Shown here: positions 34,713 through 46,616 of the stretch, piece by piece
Numbering within the stretch: position 1 is the first letter of the stretch
Layout: the number at the start of each line of letters is the position of its first letter
Origin: Apophysomyces variabilis
Lineage: Eukaryota; Mucoromycota; Mucoromycetes; Mucorales; Mucoraceae
DNA length: 64,000 bases
Direction: 5' to 3'
NCBI GenBank assembly: GCA_002749535.1
Contig: MZZL01000408.1
Span: 1,876,631-1,940,630 of the forward strand
Notes under the pieces: generated by a model
Database searches by the model: none
What the model was told of the DNA's origin: nothing
What the model saw: the letters and a program-made list of their open reading frames with translations, nothing else
Translations under genes and position numbers: made by a program

Positions 34713-35186
34713 AAAGACGTCAAGCTAATCTTCCATTTACTAACCATGAACATTCTTTTATGCTACTCGAGTGAATTTTGTGTCCAGAGAAGGGACAAGT
34801 TGATGTAAGCAGAATATATTTCCCGCATAATCCATTTACTAACGATGCACATTTATATCCCTTTTAGCGCAAACTTGATCCTTGCATGGACGCAAAATTT
34901 ATTTAGAGTAGCGTAAAAAATTGTTCAATAAACAGTATATAGTGATTGTGTTTCTACGTCTTTTGGAACAAGCTGGGGGTTTACTGGCATCTTGCTCACA
35001 CGAAGAGCACTCGGTATATAAGCGTTGCAATTGTGCTTTCATCGAAAAGAAACACATATAGAAGCAAGCTAGTAATCACGCGATTCAGCGCGATATTTAC
35101 GTGTGCAATCGTGGTGAAGCACTCCGAATATTAGCAATGCCTTTTCCGTTAGCGGGTTTCTTGTCCAGTAGCCATCTTTGTTTGCC

Positions 35187-36035
35187 CTAGGTAGATGATC
35201 TCGCGAGCAACTTTCGGAGTGAGTTAATTTTCACCAACACCAGGCAGTAGAAGTAGTCGCCCATGACAAGGCCACGTGAAGTCACTGACCATGATCGCCT
35301 GTCCCTTGATCTTTCTTTCTCACTGTGATTCCCTCTTTCTGAGCCATAGCTTCTTGTTATCGTCATTTTGAGTAAAAATACATTCATCATGCGTAACGAG
35401 AACATGATTGCTTTCTCCTTCTTTTAATCCTGGTTGGATGACAATTTTCATCTGGTCACCAGAATACGTGCCCATTTCTTCCTCATAGCTCTTCATCCCT
35501 TTTAGCCATTCTTCCCAATATGCCTTCACATTGTCATGGTCGTGGCCATCGAAGCAGACCTATAGCTGTCAATAAGTACATATTTACACAGGTGCGAAGA
35601 TAGATCTTTTCCGCTCTCTTTGTACGTATAACACCAGTTACACATGAACCTTTGGAAAATGTTGGCTGATACCGCGGCATATTTCCATCCTCCAATTCGG
35701 GGAAGACAGTGTGCTCCAGGTATTCTTGCAGCGCTTTTGGATGACAATCACTAGGATTTCAGAAGGCTAACCATTGCCAAGCGGTGTCCTTAAATGACTT
35801 ATTTGACAATACCAACCGAACCTTTGCATGCTGGCCATTTCTAAATGGTTTGAGGCGTCCGTGTTCCAAATAGTAGGCTGCTGACTCTGATGACTCGCGC
35901 TCGATGATGCCCACATGCCCTCTGCGACAGTTTCCTACACAAGTATCTTTCCGCAAGGTTTAAGACAATGCTAAAGGTGCCAATGAAGAGCAAGTAGTCT
36001 GTTGGAGTTACGTACTCCCTTCTTTGCAATATCAA
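35187..36035 (-). pseudogene. Broken DDE-superfamily endonuclease of a fungal transposon
   Basis: Pieces in several minus-strand frames line up in the order of a transposase type common in fungi. First comes LSNKSFKDTAWQWLAF, then HPKALQEYLEHTVFPELEDG (35747-35690 area). After a frameshift, a FDGHDHDNVKAYW-like region follows (about 35510-35560), then MGTYSGDQMKIVIQPGLKEG and HVLVTHDECIFTQNDDNKK (35320-35470). After a stop, a piece near 35187-35330 completes it. The VTHDE motif carries a catalytic Asp. Multiple stops and frame changes make this a pseudogene. The family name is not certain. Confidence 0.72.
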
Positions 36036-36276
36036 ATGCTGATTGTTTAGACCATTTATCAGCCTTTTGAGTTCTAATAGAAAAGCTTAATCAACTCGAT
36101 CTCCAACTTTTCAATCCTTGGGTTTCAACATCGTGTTCGCCTTCACTTAGTCAACAGTTCCAGTTTCACGAAGAAAACACCATATCGCAAAAGTTTACGG
36201 CGCTTTTTGGCTTCTTCTTGTAAAGCCCCACTGCCTTTTTCTCTTACGGTATTCTGACTTAGCAGAATCTCCTGCT

Positions 36277-36568
36277 TTATATCTCCGGTGGGAATAACAA
36301 CGGATACTTTGTAATAATACCAGGATGAATCTTTCTCAAGTAGTCACCAAAGGTATTATGCCACACTGCCAATTTTCCAACGGTTCCCTCGGTATCGTGG
36401 CCAGGCCACTCTTCTTCACTGTCAATGTCGACGACGTTCTCTAGGAGAGGTTCTGCAGCTGGCCCATCTACTTCTTGCAACTGCCTCTTGGACCCGAATT
36501 CCCCTCCAGCCCTCCTTTGCTTTCCGGCTGATGCGCTTCTTGCTTTAGTCTTCCCATACTATGGTAAG
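36277..36568 (-). pseudogene. Possible coding remnant of unknown element
   Basis: A minus-strand frame from about 36558 to 36277 has protein-like content (a basic stretch, then DIDSEEEWPGHDTEG and GDYLRKIHPGIITKY) without a start codon. It may be the N-terminal or upstream part of the neighbouring transposon, or a separate gene fragment. The 36605-36796 minus frame may belong with it. Confidence 0.35.
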
Positions 36569-36966
36569 AGAACTCTTCCGTCAAATCAAACTATTTTTTG
36601 TACCTTATCTGACTTCCAAAATGGAGGTGAATACAAATAAGTTTCTCTTATTGGTCGATATGAGTGTTACGAACTTCAAGGGGTCGACAATTGTGCGAGG
36701 ATGCTGATGAAATTCCCAATCTTCGGCTGCCAAGATATCTGTCAGTTTTCGTCTGATAAAAGTTCTGACCGGTTTGTTCAGTCCGTTTTGAGACATCTAT
36801 CGATTAAACTGGTTAATTTCTATTTCGAAGGTTTTGCAAAATTGCTTTGGCAATCTTAAGTTCCGTAATATCATTTGCGGCTCTAAGTGATCTGCACCAT
36901 ATGAATATAAACAGACTGTTAGAAGTGCAAAACAAAGAACTGATGCAATTTAGATGTTGACAATGA

Positions 36967-37080
36967 TATCCGACACTATGCCATTGCAACTGCTAAACCT
37001 GTAGAATGCCATGGAGTCGTGATATCGATGCATGTAACAACATGTTCACCATCGCCGTGGGCACCCGGCTTTGGGACATA
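36967..37080 (+). pseudogene. C-terminal fragment of a second Fanzor (degenerate)
   Basis: The + frame reads C-N-C-stop-T-C-R-M-P-W-S-R-D-I-D-A-C-N-N-M-F-T-I-A (about 36985-37057). This matches the end of the zinc ribbon and RuvC-III of the intact Fanzor (CKNCKMLWDRDVLASKNLFLIA). A stop falls inside the CxxC, and no upstream RuvC motifs were found, so it is a dead fragment. It is too diverged to be a recent copy of the 15 kb gene. Confidence 0.6.
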
Positions 37081-37553
37081 GAAACGTTGCGGTTGTGCCT
37101 CCCCATGCCCGAGCCCAATATCCGAATTGAACGCGGGTATCCAGTCGGGCAGGTTTGGATTGTTACAATGGTCCCAGTTAGGTTTACTTTACTAATGTTT
37201 ATCTTTTGTGAAACCAATAGATTTGCACATATAAAATACCTGTTGATTTTTTCCGGCAATTGTTTGTTTCCAAGCGATGAGATCGACGCATGATGCTTAG
37301 TTATCCTGCGCCATAATATCCCTTTTCGAATCTCCGCCAAGTAACCATGGTTGTTGCTCCCCCGTTTCTCGTCAAAGCAGGTTTACCAACCATATTTGGC
37401 TGTGCCCCTATTCAAAATGAGGTTTCCCCTGTGTACTGCAGTATTCTGCTTTTTCCCTTTCGTTCCCCTATTTTGAGGCCCCATTTTCCCTTTTCCCTTG
37501 TTCGCTTTCGTTTTATTTCCTGATACATCGCTGCTGACACAACAAAACAAAAA

Positions 37554-38799
37554 ATGAATGGTGATAGTGAGATCTCTGGTCGCATTGCTGCAGCGCGCAG
37601 AGAAGCAGAAGCACTTAAAGAGCGAATCAAACAAAGAAAAGAAGCATTGGCAGATACAACACGCAAGTGGACTCTTTCTTCAAATCTCGGAAACAGAACA
37701 GATAAATGACTAACAAACGTACATTTTCTAATAGTGCAAGAGATGGCCAAGGATGTAGAATCATTACCACGTATTGTGATGAAGGCTCGTAGGACGCTAA
37801 AAGGGCATTTGGCTAAGATCTACTCTATGCACTGGGCGGCGGATAAGCGACATTTAGTCTCTGCTTCACAGGACGGTAAATTGATTGTCTGGGATGCCTA
37901 TACAACCAACAAAGTCCATGCCATTCCCTTACGTTCATCCTGGGTAATGACATGTTCCTACTCACCTTCTGGTAACTTTGTTGCCTGTGGTGGTCTCGAC
38001 AATATCTGCTCTATCTATAACTTGAGAACACGCGATGGTCCAGTACGTCCCGCGCGAGAATTATCCGCTCATACTGGTTATTTGAGCTGTTGTCGCTTTA
38101 TTAACGATCGTTTGATTTTAACTGCTTCGGGTGACATGACCTGCATGTTGTGGGACATCGATGCAGGTGTAAAGACCCAAGAATTTGCCGACCACACAGG
38201 TGATGTCATGAGGTCCGTAAACGAACGAAACTTTCTTTTTCTTGGCTTTGTCCCTAACTTTGTGATTACCAAAACAAACATAGTCTTTCACTAGGACCCA
38301 ATCCTAATGTCTTTGTCACTGGTGCTTGCGATTCCACTGCCAAAGTCTGGGATATTCGAACCAAACGATGCGTGCAAACCTTTGTGGGACATGAATCCGA
38401 TGTGAATGCCGTGCAATTTTTCCCGAACGGAGATGCATTTGCTACAGGATCGGATGATGCAAGTTGTAGGCTCTTTGATTTGCGCGCCGATTGCGAATTA
38501 AGTGTATATACCCATGAATCTATTTTGTGCGGTATTACATCCATTGGCTTTTCCGTGTCAGGTCGCCTAATGTTTGGTGGCTATGATGACTATAATTGTA
38601 ATGTTTGGGACACAATTAAGGGGGAAAGAGTCGGTGTACTATCCGCTCACGAGAATCGTGTGTCCTGCCTTGGTGTCGCAAGCGATGGCATGGCTCTTTG
38701 TACCGGCAGTTGGGACTCGACCCTAAAGGTAAACCAAAGCATTAGAAAAGTACACTCGCTCTGTGCTAATTTACAAATTGTTCCTAGGTGTGGGCTTAA
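37554..38799 (+). CDS. Heterotrimeric G-protein beta subunit
   Basis: Membrane-associated signalling partner of G-alpha and G-gamma, acting downstream of GPCRs. Exons: 37554-37662, 37735-38212, 38284-38728, 38788-38799, all in phase. The product is about 347 residues, close to the family's usual length. A predicted N-terminal coiled coil (about residues 10-35, [19 protein letters not shown]) is followed by seven WD40 blades starting [20 protein letters not shown] and including [15 protein letters not shown] and [15 protein letters not shown] blades; the last ends TLKVWA. No insertion or break is seen. The first intron has a GC donor (AC|GCAAGT), and no GT donor gives the right frame. The last exon holds only three codons and the stop. 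Confidence 0.95.
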
Positions 38800-39206
38800 A
38801 GTGTTTTTGTTTTTCACCCCCCTTTCTTTTTGCCATTGATACGATCTTACTTCTTGCTGTACCTTTCCTCCTCAGAATTGTGTCTACGTATACACAAATA
38901 CATATTACTGACACGTAGCTTCCCATTTGCTGTTTTTCTTTCTCTTCTTCTTCTTACCCAATATTTATTTTATGTCATAAAAACATTGCATCTTGTATGA
39001 AAAAGATCCAAAGATGTATAACAAATGTGTTGTCATTTAGTGAGCTCTTGATAGCGCCAATGGCACTCATACTAGAATTGCCATTGGCTGTCATCGATTC
39101 TCTCGCATTGACTTGTGACAGCTTTTCTTTTGCGTGGCGCTTCCATCCCGAAGAGGAGTTTGTACTTGATACCGCTTTTTTTCTCTTTGCACATTTAATC
39201 GCACTC

Positions 39207-42200
39207 ATGGTCGTAACCGATCCTACCCACGACGGCAAAAAACAGCGTCTTGAAAAAACCATTAAAAAACGAAACGTTGCGCGATCTCGCATTTTTCAGG
39301 CATTCCGTGCGATTGGATACGTGACCAATGACGTCCCTTTTGTCGTCGAAACCAGAGGACAGGATCACTTCTTAACCACCTGTGTCGGGAACAACTTCCA
39401 GATTTACAATGTATATTCTATCAGGCCATGAAGTTCTTTTGTCTCATGATTATCTGCCGTAGTTGGCTAAAATGAATCTGCTCTTTGTCGGTCCGACCAC
39501 CGATCGACACATTACTGCCATGACAGCGGCAGGAAACATTACCTATGCTGCCTGTGGTAACACCATATTTGGATATAAGCGTGGAAAAGAGGTAAAATAA
39601 AGAAGTTGTAAACGAATGTATTGACCCGTTTCCTCAAGGTGTCGAGTATTCGTGGCCAAGGTGATTTCAACATATTTCAATTACTTGTCTTCGGATCATT
39701 TCTGGCTGCGTTATGCGATGACAACACGTTGAAACTATGGGATACTGTGTCGGGAGGTACGGAGCAGTTGTAGTTTGGAGGGTTACGTCTGATTTGTAAA
39801 TAATAGAGCTCTACACCGAAATCGAATTCGACAGCAATTTCACCGTTTCTGCCATGATTCATCCCAGCACGTATCTTAACAAACTTTTAATCGCCAGCAC
39901 GCAGGGTACCATGCAAATCTGGAATATTCGTACCAACAAAATGATTTATCAGTTCAAGTCGTTTGGATCCGCCATCACGTGTTTGACACAATCGCCTGTA
40001 GTGGATGTTGTGGGTATTGGGTTGCTTGACGGCACCGTATCACTGTACAACATCAAGATGGATGAGAAGATCGACAGCGTACATCAGGATGATCGTGTAA
40101 CGGCGATATCATTCAGAACAGGTAATGAACTAAGTAATTGTCAAGGAAACAGTGAGAATTAAACCGTTGTTAGATGAGGAACATATGATGGCAACGGCAA
40201 ATATGCATGGTGATGTTGCGTTGTGGGATTTGAGCAAGCGACGCCTGGCTCACATAATGAAAGGTGCTCATAATGGATTTGTTCATTCTCTTGCTTTTTT
40301 GGCTGGTCAACCTATCCTGGTCACCGCAGGATCCGATAACTCAGTCAAGGTGGGAAAGGTTCATGGCTGTGAATATATGGGAAATCTCATTGTATGTTCT
40401 ATTAGCAATGGATTTTTGAGAAACATAACTCCGTTCCTTTACCACTGAAATCACGTAGCGGACATTATGCTCCTCCATCCAGAATCAGATTTATGACCGA
40501 TAGATTGATCATCAGTGCTGGACGGGATCAAACTTTGCGTGCTTTCTCGATCGTACGAGACTCACAGAATACTGAGTTATCACAAGGTCATCTGGCTAAG
40601 AAAGCAAAATCAAAAGGCCTGAAAATGGATGATCTAAAGCTTCCCCAGATTACGGAGTTTGCTGCATGTGAGTTTATTCCCGAGAAAAACAGCTTGCAGA
40701 CACTGACCATCTTATGCAGCCACGGCACAGGAGAAGCGATGGGACAATATTGTCACCTGCCATCTGAATGACAACGGTGCGCGGACATGGTCTACCAGGA
40801 ATAAATGCATTGGAGAACATCTTTTGCTTAGTACTGACAAGAGTGCTGTCAAGGTAAACGAACATAGACGAAAAAGGAACAGCATGATCCTTTTATTATG
40901 TGTACTTATGCCTTTTTTCTATAGGTTACCAGCATCAGCGCATGTGGTAATTTTGGCCTTCTTGGCTGTGCGTCTGGTCGAATTGACATGTTCAATTTGC
41001 AGTCTGGTGCTCATCGTAAATCCTTTTATGGTGATGATGGTATGTTATTACATCTTTATTTTTGACTCTCTAATACAGGAAAATAGGTCATCAGAAAGCG
41101 ATCACTGGTATTGCAAGTGACATTGTCAACCGATACGTGATCAGTTCCTCGGTTGATAAGACTATCAAGGTAAATTAAGGATATACTACGATGCAGTGAT
41201 TGACATGGTTTCAGATCTGGGACTTCAAAACTGCCAAACTTGTACATACGATCGACATGGAATCAGCCGTTGTTGATATTCGCTTTTTACGTGATTCTGG
41301 TCTTCTGGCTGTGGTCTGTGATGATCTGGGTATTCGGGTTGTTGATATCGAAACATACAAAGTGGTGAGAGAGTTTTGGGGACACCGAAACCGTATTACC
41401 GATGTGGTACGTTACGCTGTTCAAGATGTGGCTGTGTGTTCACTGGTAATGGTAGACATTTAGCCCAGATGGTCGATGGCTGGTATCAGCATCACTGGAT
41501 GGTACAGTCCGAACATGGGATTTACCAACAGGCGCTATGGTCGACATATTCCGAGTCGAAAACATCGTCACCAGCATTTCATTTTCACCTGCAGGCGACT
41601 TCTTGGCAACATCACACGTAGACAATGTTGGCATCTTTTTGTGGTAAGCCGAAAGTGGTACGAACTTATCGTGCTCAAATCATGTTTAGGGCGAATCGGT
41701 GCACATTTACACACGTTTCTTTACAAAATATCACGGACGATGAAGAAGCAAAAGTTTTATCTTTACCTTCTTTAGGAGGTTACGATTCCGACGAAGGTAA
41801 GGAGGAACATAGGTAAAAGGTGTTTTCTAAACTCATGGTGATCAGAGAACGAAGAAGATGACGAGGACGAGGAAGAGTCATTATCGGCATTAAATGAAAA
41901 TGAGCAAACTGCCGAGCAGCTCTCGGAAAAGATCATTTCCTTGTCACTGGAACCAAAGGCTAAATGGCAGAACCTACTCCATTTGGATACGATCAAGGTA
42001 AATTAACTAGTAATTTTTAGCTTCCAGCTACTTGACATGTATGTATAGCAACGTAATAAACCCAAAGAAGCACCCAAGGCACCTGAAAAGGCACCCTTCT
42101 TTTTGCCAACGCTCCCTGGTGCGGTTGCAAAATTTGCTACTCCTGAACAAGAAAAGGAAGAAGAGAGAGAAACAAGGCGGATTAAGTTTGATGATCTTAA

Positions 42201-42646
42201 TGTGGATACAGAGTTTACGCGAATGCTGCGGTCAGGGCACGATAATGATTGTAAGTGGCAAGCAAAGTATCTATGTGTTTGACAAACCCTTTCTTCTCTC
42301 TCTTCCTTTTTTAGACAACACATTTGTTGCACTAGCCAAATCTCTCAGTCCCTCTGCCATTGACCTTGAAATTCGGTCTATGACGGTTGACGCTGATCTA
42401 ACATTATTTAATTACTTTGCAGAAGCAGTTTTATACATGCTCAAGTCTCGCAAAAACTTTGAACTTGCGCAGACATGGCTTAATGTCTTCCTCAATATCC
42501 ATGGTGATTTGATGATCGCCAATCCGGATAATGCTGTCCATGACAAGTTAAATGAGATCCTGGAGCTCCAGCAAGCTGAGCATGGACGGTTATCCGAACA
42601 GATTCATTATGCATTATGTTTGATTGACTTTGGTCGCAGGGCCTAA
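39207..42646 (+). CDS. UTP21: Utp21/WDR36, WD40 subunit of the small-subunit processome
   Basis: Nucleolar component of the UTP-B complex needed for 18S rRNA maturation. More than ten exons splice in phase. The N-terminus from ATG 39207 has SRIFQAFRAIGYVTNDVPFV, as in Utp21. Two tandem WD40 propellers follow, with blades including TMQIWNIRTNKM (39.9 kb), RSGHYAPPSRIRF (40.47 kb), GHRNRITDV (41.4 kb) and GDFLATSHVDNVGIFLW (41.6 kb). The C-terminal Utp21 domain (41.8-42.6 kb) includes an acidic stretch, WQNLLHLDTIK, NKPKEAPKAPEKAPFFLP and LSPSAIDLEIRSMT. A hydrophobic open frame continues upstream to 38997 but probably reflects noncoding sequence. It lies 408 bp downstream of G-beta in the same direction. 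Confidence 0.92.
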
Positions 42647-42774
42647 TTTCGTTTTGTCTTTAAAAAAAAAAGAGTAAACTAGGTTATTTGCCCTGTATCT
42701 TGTAGACACACACAATAGACAAAATTTCGGGTTTCATTCGGATTCCAGTTTGTATTTGGATATTGTCGCACAAA

Positions 42775-43107
42775 TCATCTGCTCCAATTTTTGGGTGAGG
42801 AAGGGTTGCTACGTGACCTGGTCGTCGCGGTATTGATATCATTATCTGAAGCTACAGAGAGCGTGGTTGTCGTTGTCGTTGACACGCGTCTAAGAGAGGC
42901 CATCAATGGATCTTCAAAATAACGAACGCATCGGTACTCTCTGTTAACCCGATCAAGTTCTTTTGTAAGTCGTCGCATGTTAGCAGGGTGCTCGAGATAA
43001 TTCTTGTCGTCTGCGAGAAAAGATTGTCGTTGCAATAATAATTTATGTTGCGTTCGACTCATATGAGTTATTGGAGTGGAATAACTTCGTTTCAATGCTA
43101 TATCCAT
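42775..43107 (-). CDS. Small conserved-looking protein of unknown function
   Basis: About 110 codons from ATG 43107. The N-terminal half has HMSRTQHKLLLQRQSF and LEHPANMRRLTKELDRVNRE, a basic, probably helical region with the look of a conserved fungal motif (SRTQxKLLLQRQ). The C-terminal half is Thr/Ser-rich and disordered. Additional upstream exons cannot be excluded because the sequence before ATG resembles an acceptor site (ATATAG). Neighbouring genes are Utp21 (convergent) and the acyl-CoA-binding protein (same strand). Confidence 0.6.
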   Translation of the reverse strand: MDIALKRSYSTPITHMSRTQHKLLLQRQSFLADDKNYLEHPANMRRLTKELDRVNREYRCVRYFEDPLMASLRRVSTTTTTTLSVASDNDINTATTRSRSNPSSPKNWSR

Positions 43108-43497
43108 AATATGAGTGAAGAGAAAAAATAAGAAGTCCCCAAAAAAATTAATGGCGAAAAGAAAGAAAGTAAAGAACGGGGCCAAACTAAAACACAACAA
43201 CCCGTTAAAACGATCGCAATCTTGTCAGACTGAAAGGATGTTTCCAGAAAAGGAACGTGGTTCCGTATTGGAGATCATCTTCTCTTCACTGCCAGTGCGG
43301 TCTGGATGAGGAGATATCCCCCCCTTTTCCCTCATAGCTTTTTTTTTCTTCTTTTTCTTTATGCCTGACCCAACCTTCTGCCGCGTGCAAGAAGAGTCAC
43401 TCCCTGAGGTCATAGCGTGACCCTGTCATCTACAACTGGAATTGGGGGAACGGCAAGAGTCAATCAAGAAAAGCGAAAAGCCTCACAGATACCCACT

Positions 43498-43900
43498 ATG
43501 AGCATACCGAGAGCACCGTTTCCTTTCCCTTTCCATTATACTATGGTGTCCTCTGATTACTTCCATTGCTATCCAATCGTTACACCATCATCTTGTTTAG
43601 CCTTAAATTTATCACCATGTTAACATTGAAGCACAGCTACGATACGAAAATGGACGAGGAGAGTTGACAGTGTTGACCACGCAACAATTTAGAGTTGAGT
43701 TTATGCAAGCCATTCCTCCGAAATTCCCAGTGAAACCCCCAACTTCATGCAAGAGGTTATTTATTTTACACGACGACACTGGATATTGTTATACGCATTC
43801 GGATCTTCTGCCAAGTCCGAGAGAGTTGGCCAAGAATCGTAAACGCAATTGGACTGCCGCTTTTATACAAAATCAGGAAGAGCACGAAAACGGTGAGTAA
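43498..43900 (+). CDS. Possible small two-exon protein
   Basis: ATG 43498 begins a proline/phenylalanine-rich stretch. A GT-AG intron from about 43542 to 43637 would join it to a longer exon with LTVLTTQQFRVEFMQAIPP and CYTHSDLLPSPREL, ending at 43900. The second exon reads like real protein, but start and intron are guesses. Its end nearly abuts the end of the tail-anchored ACBP gene on the other strand. No family is recognised. Confidence 0.4.
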
Positions 43901-43902
43901 AT

Positions 43903-45532
43903 TCACTGCAGCGTGTTTTGCAGCGGCCTATACGATGATGAGTCATCCATGCCGTTAATAGAGTGTCCACAGACGATAAAAAGAAAAGACAAAAACATTA
44001 CCTTAATAACCCATCGCCAACCTTCCCATATCTCGCTTCCATCATCGTCGTTGTCGTCTTCCTCAGAATCTGTAGACGAAGATGGCTTGTTTGAAACTTG
44101 CTGGTTTCTTTCGATCTGCTGCTTCAGTCCATCCACGCGTTCATTCAATGCTATGATCTCCGATTGCAAAGCTTCAAGGGCCTGCTTTGCGGCAGGTCCA
44201 AGAGCAACAGCATTATACGGTTGATCAATAAAACGGCGTTGTGGTTGTTGCTGTCTTTGCTGTCGGTGAGCAGCGGTAATGGTGGATGATGTGCTTGATC
44301 CATAGTGTGGGTGCTGAACAGGCGATGCCATAGCTGAACGCTGCCGTCGTACTCGCAGAAATTTCCTCGGGCGATTGCCGCTGGTTATATCCTGTTCATC
44401 GATACTGTCTTCGCTATCCTGCGAGCCGTATTGTTGTGCCCACGGGTCCACGCTGTCATCGAAATCTTCGGTAAGTAAGGGTGGTATACGTGAACGACTC
44501 ATTGTGAAGGAAATCCTGTCGGTAGGGCCAGAGCGCGTTGATGCCGCAGAACGTGGGCGCATTGCAGTTCGATCTTCGGTGGACTGAGATAGCCGCCGTC
44601 GGGAGACAGTAGTGGGTGCAGTGGCCATTGACTGAGCGGAAGTAACGGATGCAGCTCGCGGAGGAGCCAGGCGAGAGGAAGGTGATGGAGCCGTTTTCAT
44701 AACGCGGGTTGACTGCGTAGCAAATGATGCCCGTGAACTATCGCGAGGTGGATTGTCTGAGGTACTCTGTTGAATTTGGCGAAGGTACGCTTGTTCTTCT
44801 TCATCGGCAGACCCTGCGCTTAACTCTTCTAATGGATACGGTTTAGCGCTGTTAAGACGGGAACCAGAAAGAAAAAGCGTTTACCGTCGTCTTCCAGATC
44901 GTCTGTAGTACTTTCATCGTCTCCAGATGATCGCAGGTTGGCGAACGTCTGGAGGATCTGTTGTGCTTGGGCTCTGCCTGCATTTGCCTTGTAGGCCTGT
45001 TCGCAAATCCATGCATTTTAGTATGAAACATATTCTCTGTATTTAAATTATCCTTCGGTGTCACCTCCGTAGCTGCTCGAAGCAATGTGTCCACGTATCT
45101 GTGCTTTGCTTCCAAAGTACCCATTCCCTCCAAGGCTTTCCATGCATCCCTACACCGAAAAAACCGTTCATTTAATTTTCTTTTCGCCCGGAACAAGCGA
45201 TCTCTTTTCTTTGTTCGTTACCATTTAGCCTTGCCGACGAGATCAAACATTCCCGGACGTGGGGTATTGACATTACCATGCGATACTTGTTTATAAAGTG
45301 CGTATAGCTTTGGTTATATGGCATGTAAGAAGACATCCCTTAATCATTTAGTGCTGAATCAATGTATCAAGGCATTGCAATTCACCACGTGCAACTAAGC
45401 ACACACCTCTAACTTCTGATCTTTGGCTGGTTGGAAACCGGACGATGCCGGTAAATGCTGTACAATGTCTAATGCCTTGTTATATCGCCGGTTAATATAA
45501 CGTTCGGAATAATGAGACTGGCTGGTTGCCAT
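43903..45532 (-). CDS. Tail-anchored acyl-CoA-binding protein (ACBD4/5-like)
   Basis: Binds long-chain acyl-CoA at a membrane surface. Exons 45532-45407, 45307-45222 and 45149-45065 encode the ACBP four-helix domain: [54 protein letters not shown] and [17 protein letters not shown], with the acyl-CoA-contacting Tyr and Lys residues in place. A further small exon (about 45000-44886) and a long last exon follow. The middle is Ser/Arg-rich and disordered, with a coiled coil (about 44130-44180, [17 protein letters not shown]) and an acidic run. Near the C-terminus is one hydrophobic helix, [19 protein letters not shown], with a short polar tail. ACBP domain, coiled coil and tail anchor match animal ACBD4/5, which tether peroxisomes to ER. 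The same role here is inference. Confidence 0.85.
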
Positions 45533-46616
45533 CATATAATAAGATCGGAAGAAAAAGGAAAAGGGAAAAGGCGTTGTCTTTGGTGGGGCGCGAACTCAAA
45601 AGGATTGGAATTGTCACATGCACTAAGGTAGCGAAACACAAAGCAAACTAATCGAGGAAGCACTACTTTGTTCCTCTTTTTTCTTATCTTTTCATTGTAC
45701 ATATAACCTTTAGTTTTTGCAGCTACTGAACTCCATCTTCCGGAAGGGACATCATGTTTTATCGAGGCGATGGTCAAGCTTCATATGAGCCAAGCAGGGC
45801 CACATCTATGATGTGTTAAGCAGAGGCATATTATTCATCCTTCCTAACCCCTAGGAATAATCTACCTTTACTTTGTTCTTTTCTTGTTCCACATACAGTA
45901 CAGTAAAGACGAACCAATATTTGATGTCAAAATGACATTTCCATCATGGGTTAACCCGTTTTCGTACTGCTGCATGTGAAAATTCGAGGATCAATCAATT
46001 GATTATTGCAAAATTTATGCCCGCGAGGACTTGGCTATACAGGCTCTGTTTACCCATCATTGCTGTTAAGTTTGTAGGTTGTTACCGTTTTCCGTATTCA
46101 TTAATGTCACTTGTTCATGACCTGAATGGGTACGCAGCACGGCCCACTTGCATGGTGAACAAGGATGATACCGCTGTAATGAGGCGTGAGTATAGTATGT
46201 GATATCCTTGACACACCTTGAGTTCTAAATGATGGATAAAAGCAAAAAAATGAACAAACAAAAACAAACATTTGCCCCTGCTTTTCTATACCATTGCTCG
46301 GTATGTCGGTGTTCCATAGCAATTATGCGGCAAGTAATCTGTCACATTGCATGTAAATATATGCTATTATCTTTGTTCACCGAATGAAGAAAGACTATAA
46401 CAAAGACATCGATAATTTTTTGTTAATGATCGTATTTGACTAGCGTTGATCTCAAGCACTAGAACTGTTGTAATCGGTGGTCTCGGGACTTTTCATCTCA
46501 CTCATACGGCTTCTGAAACGTTAATGGGATCTTTGCACTCATTTTTTGGCCAGTCACTGGCCATAAACGGACTCCAACCTGTCTCGCCCAGTTTGGAAGA
46601 GTAAGCCTTGTAGACA
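45533..46616. other. Divergent intergenic region
   Basis: Contains promoters for the ACBP gene (-) and TRAPPC13 (+). No gene is recognised in about 1.1 kb. Confidence 0.5.

Larger units (their letters stand above)
33062..37553. other. Transposon graveyard
   Basis: Some 4.5 kb without an intact gene. It contains fragments of at least four mobile or repeated elements, listed separately: a mariner transposase pseudogene, repeat copy B, a broken DDE endonuclease and a Fanzor C-terminal fragment. Confidence 0.75.

Noticed and set aside
38997..39206. Upstream extension of Utp21 with a hydrophobic N-terminus
   Set aside because: Utp21 is nucleolar and relatives start near the SRIFQAFR block; ATG 39207 fits better.
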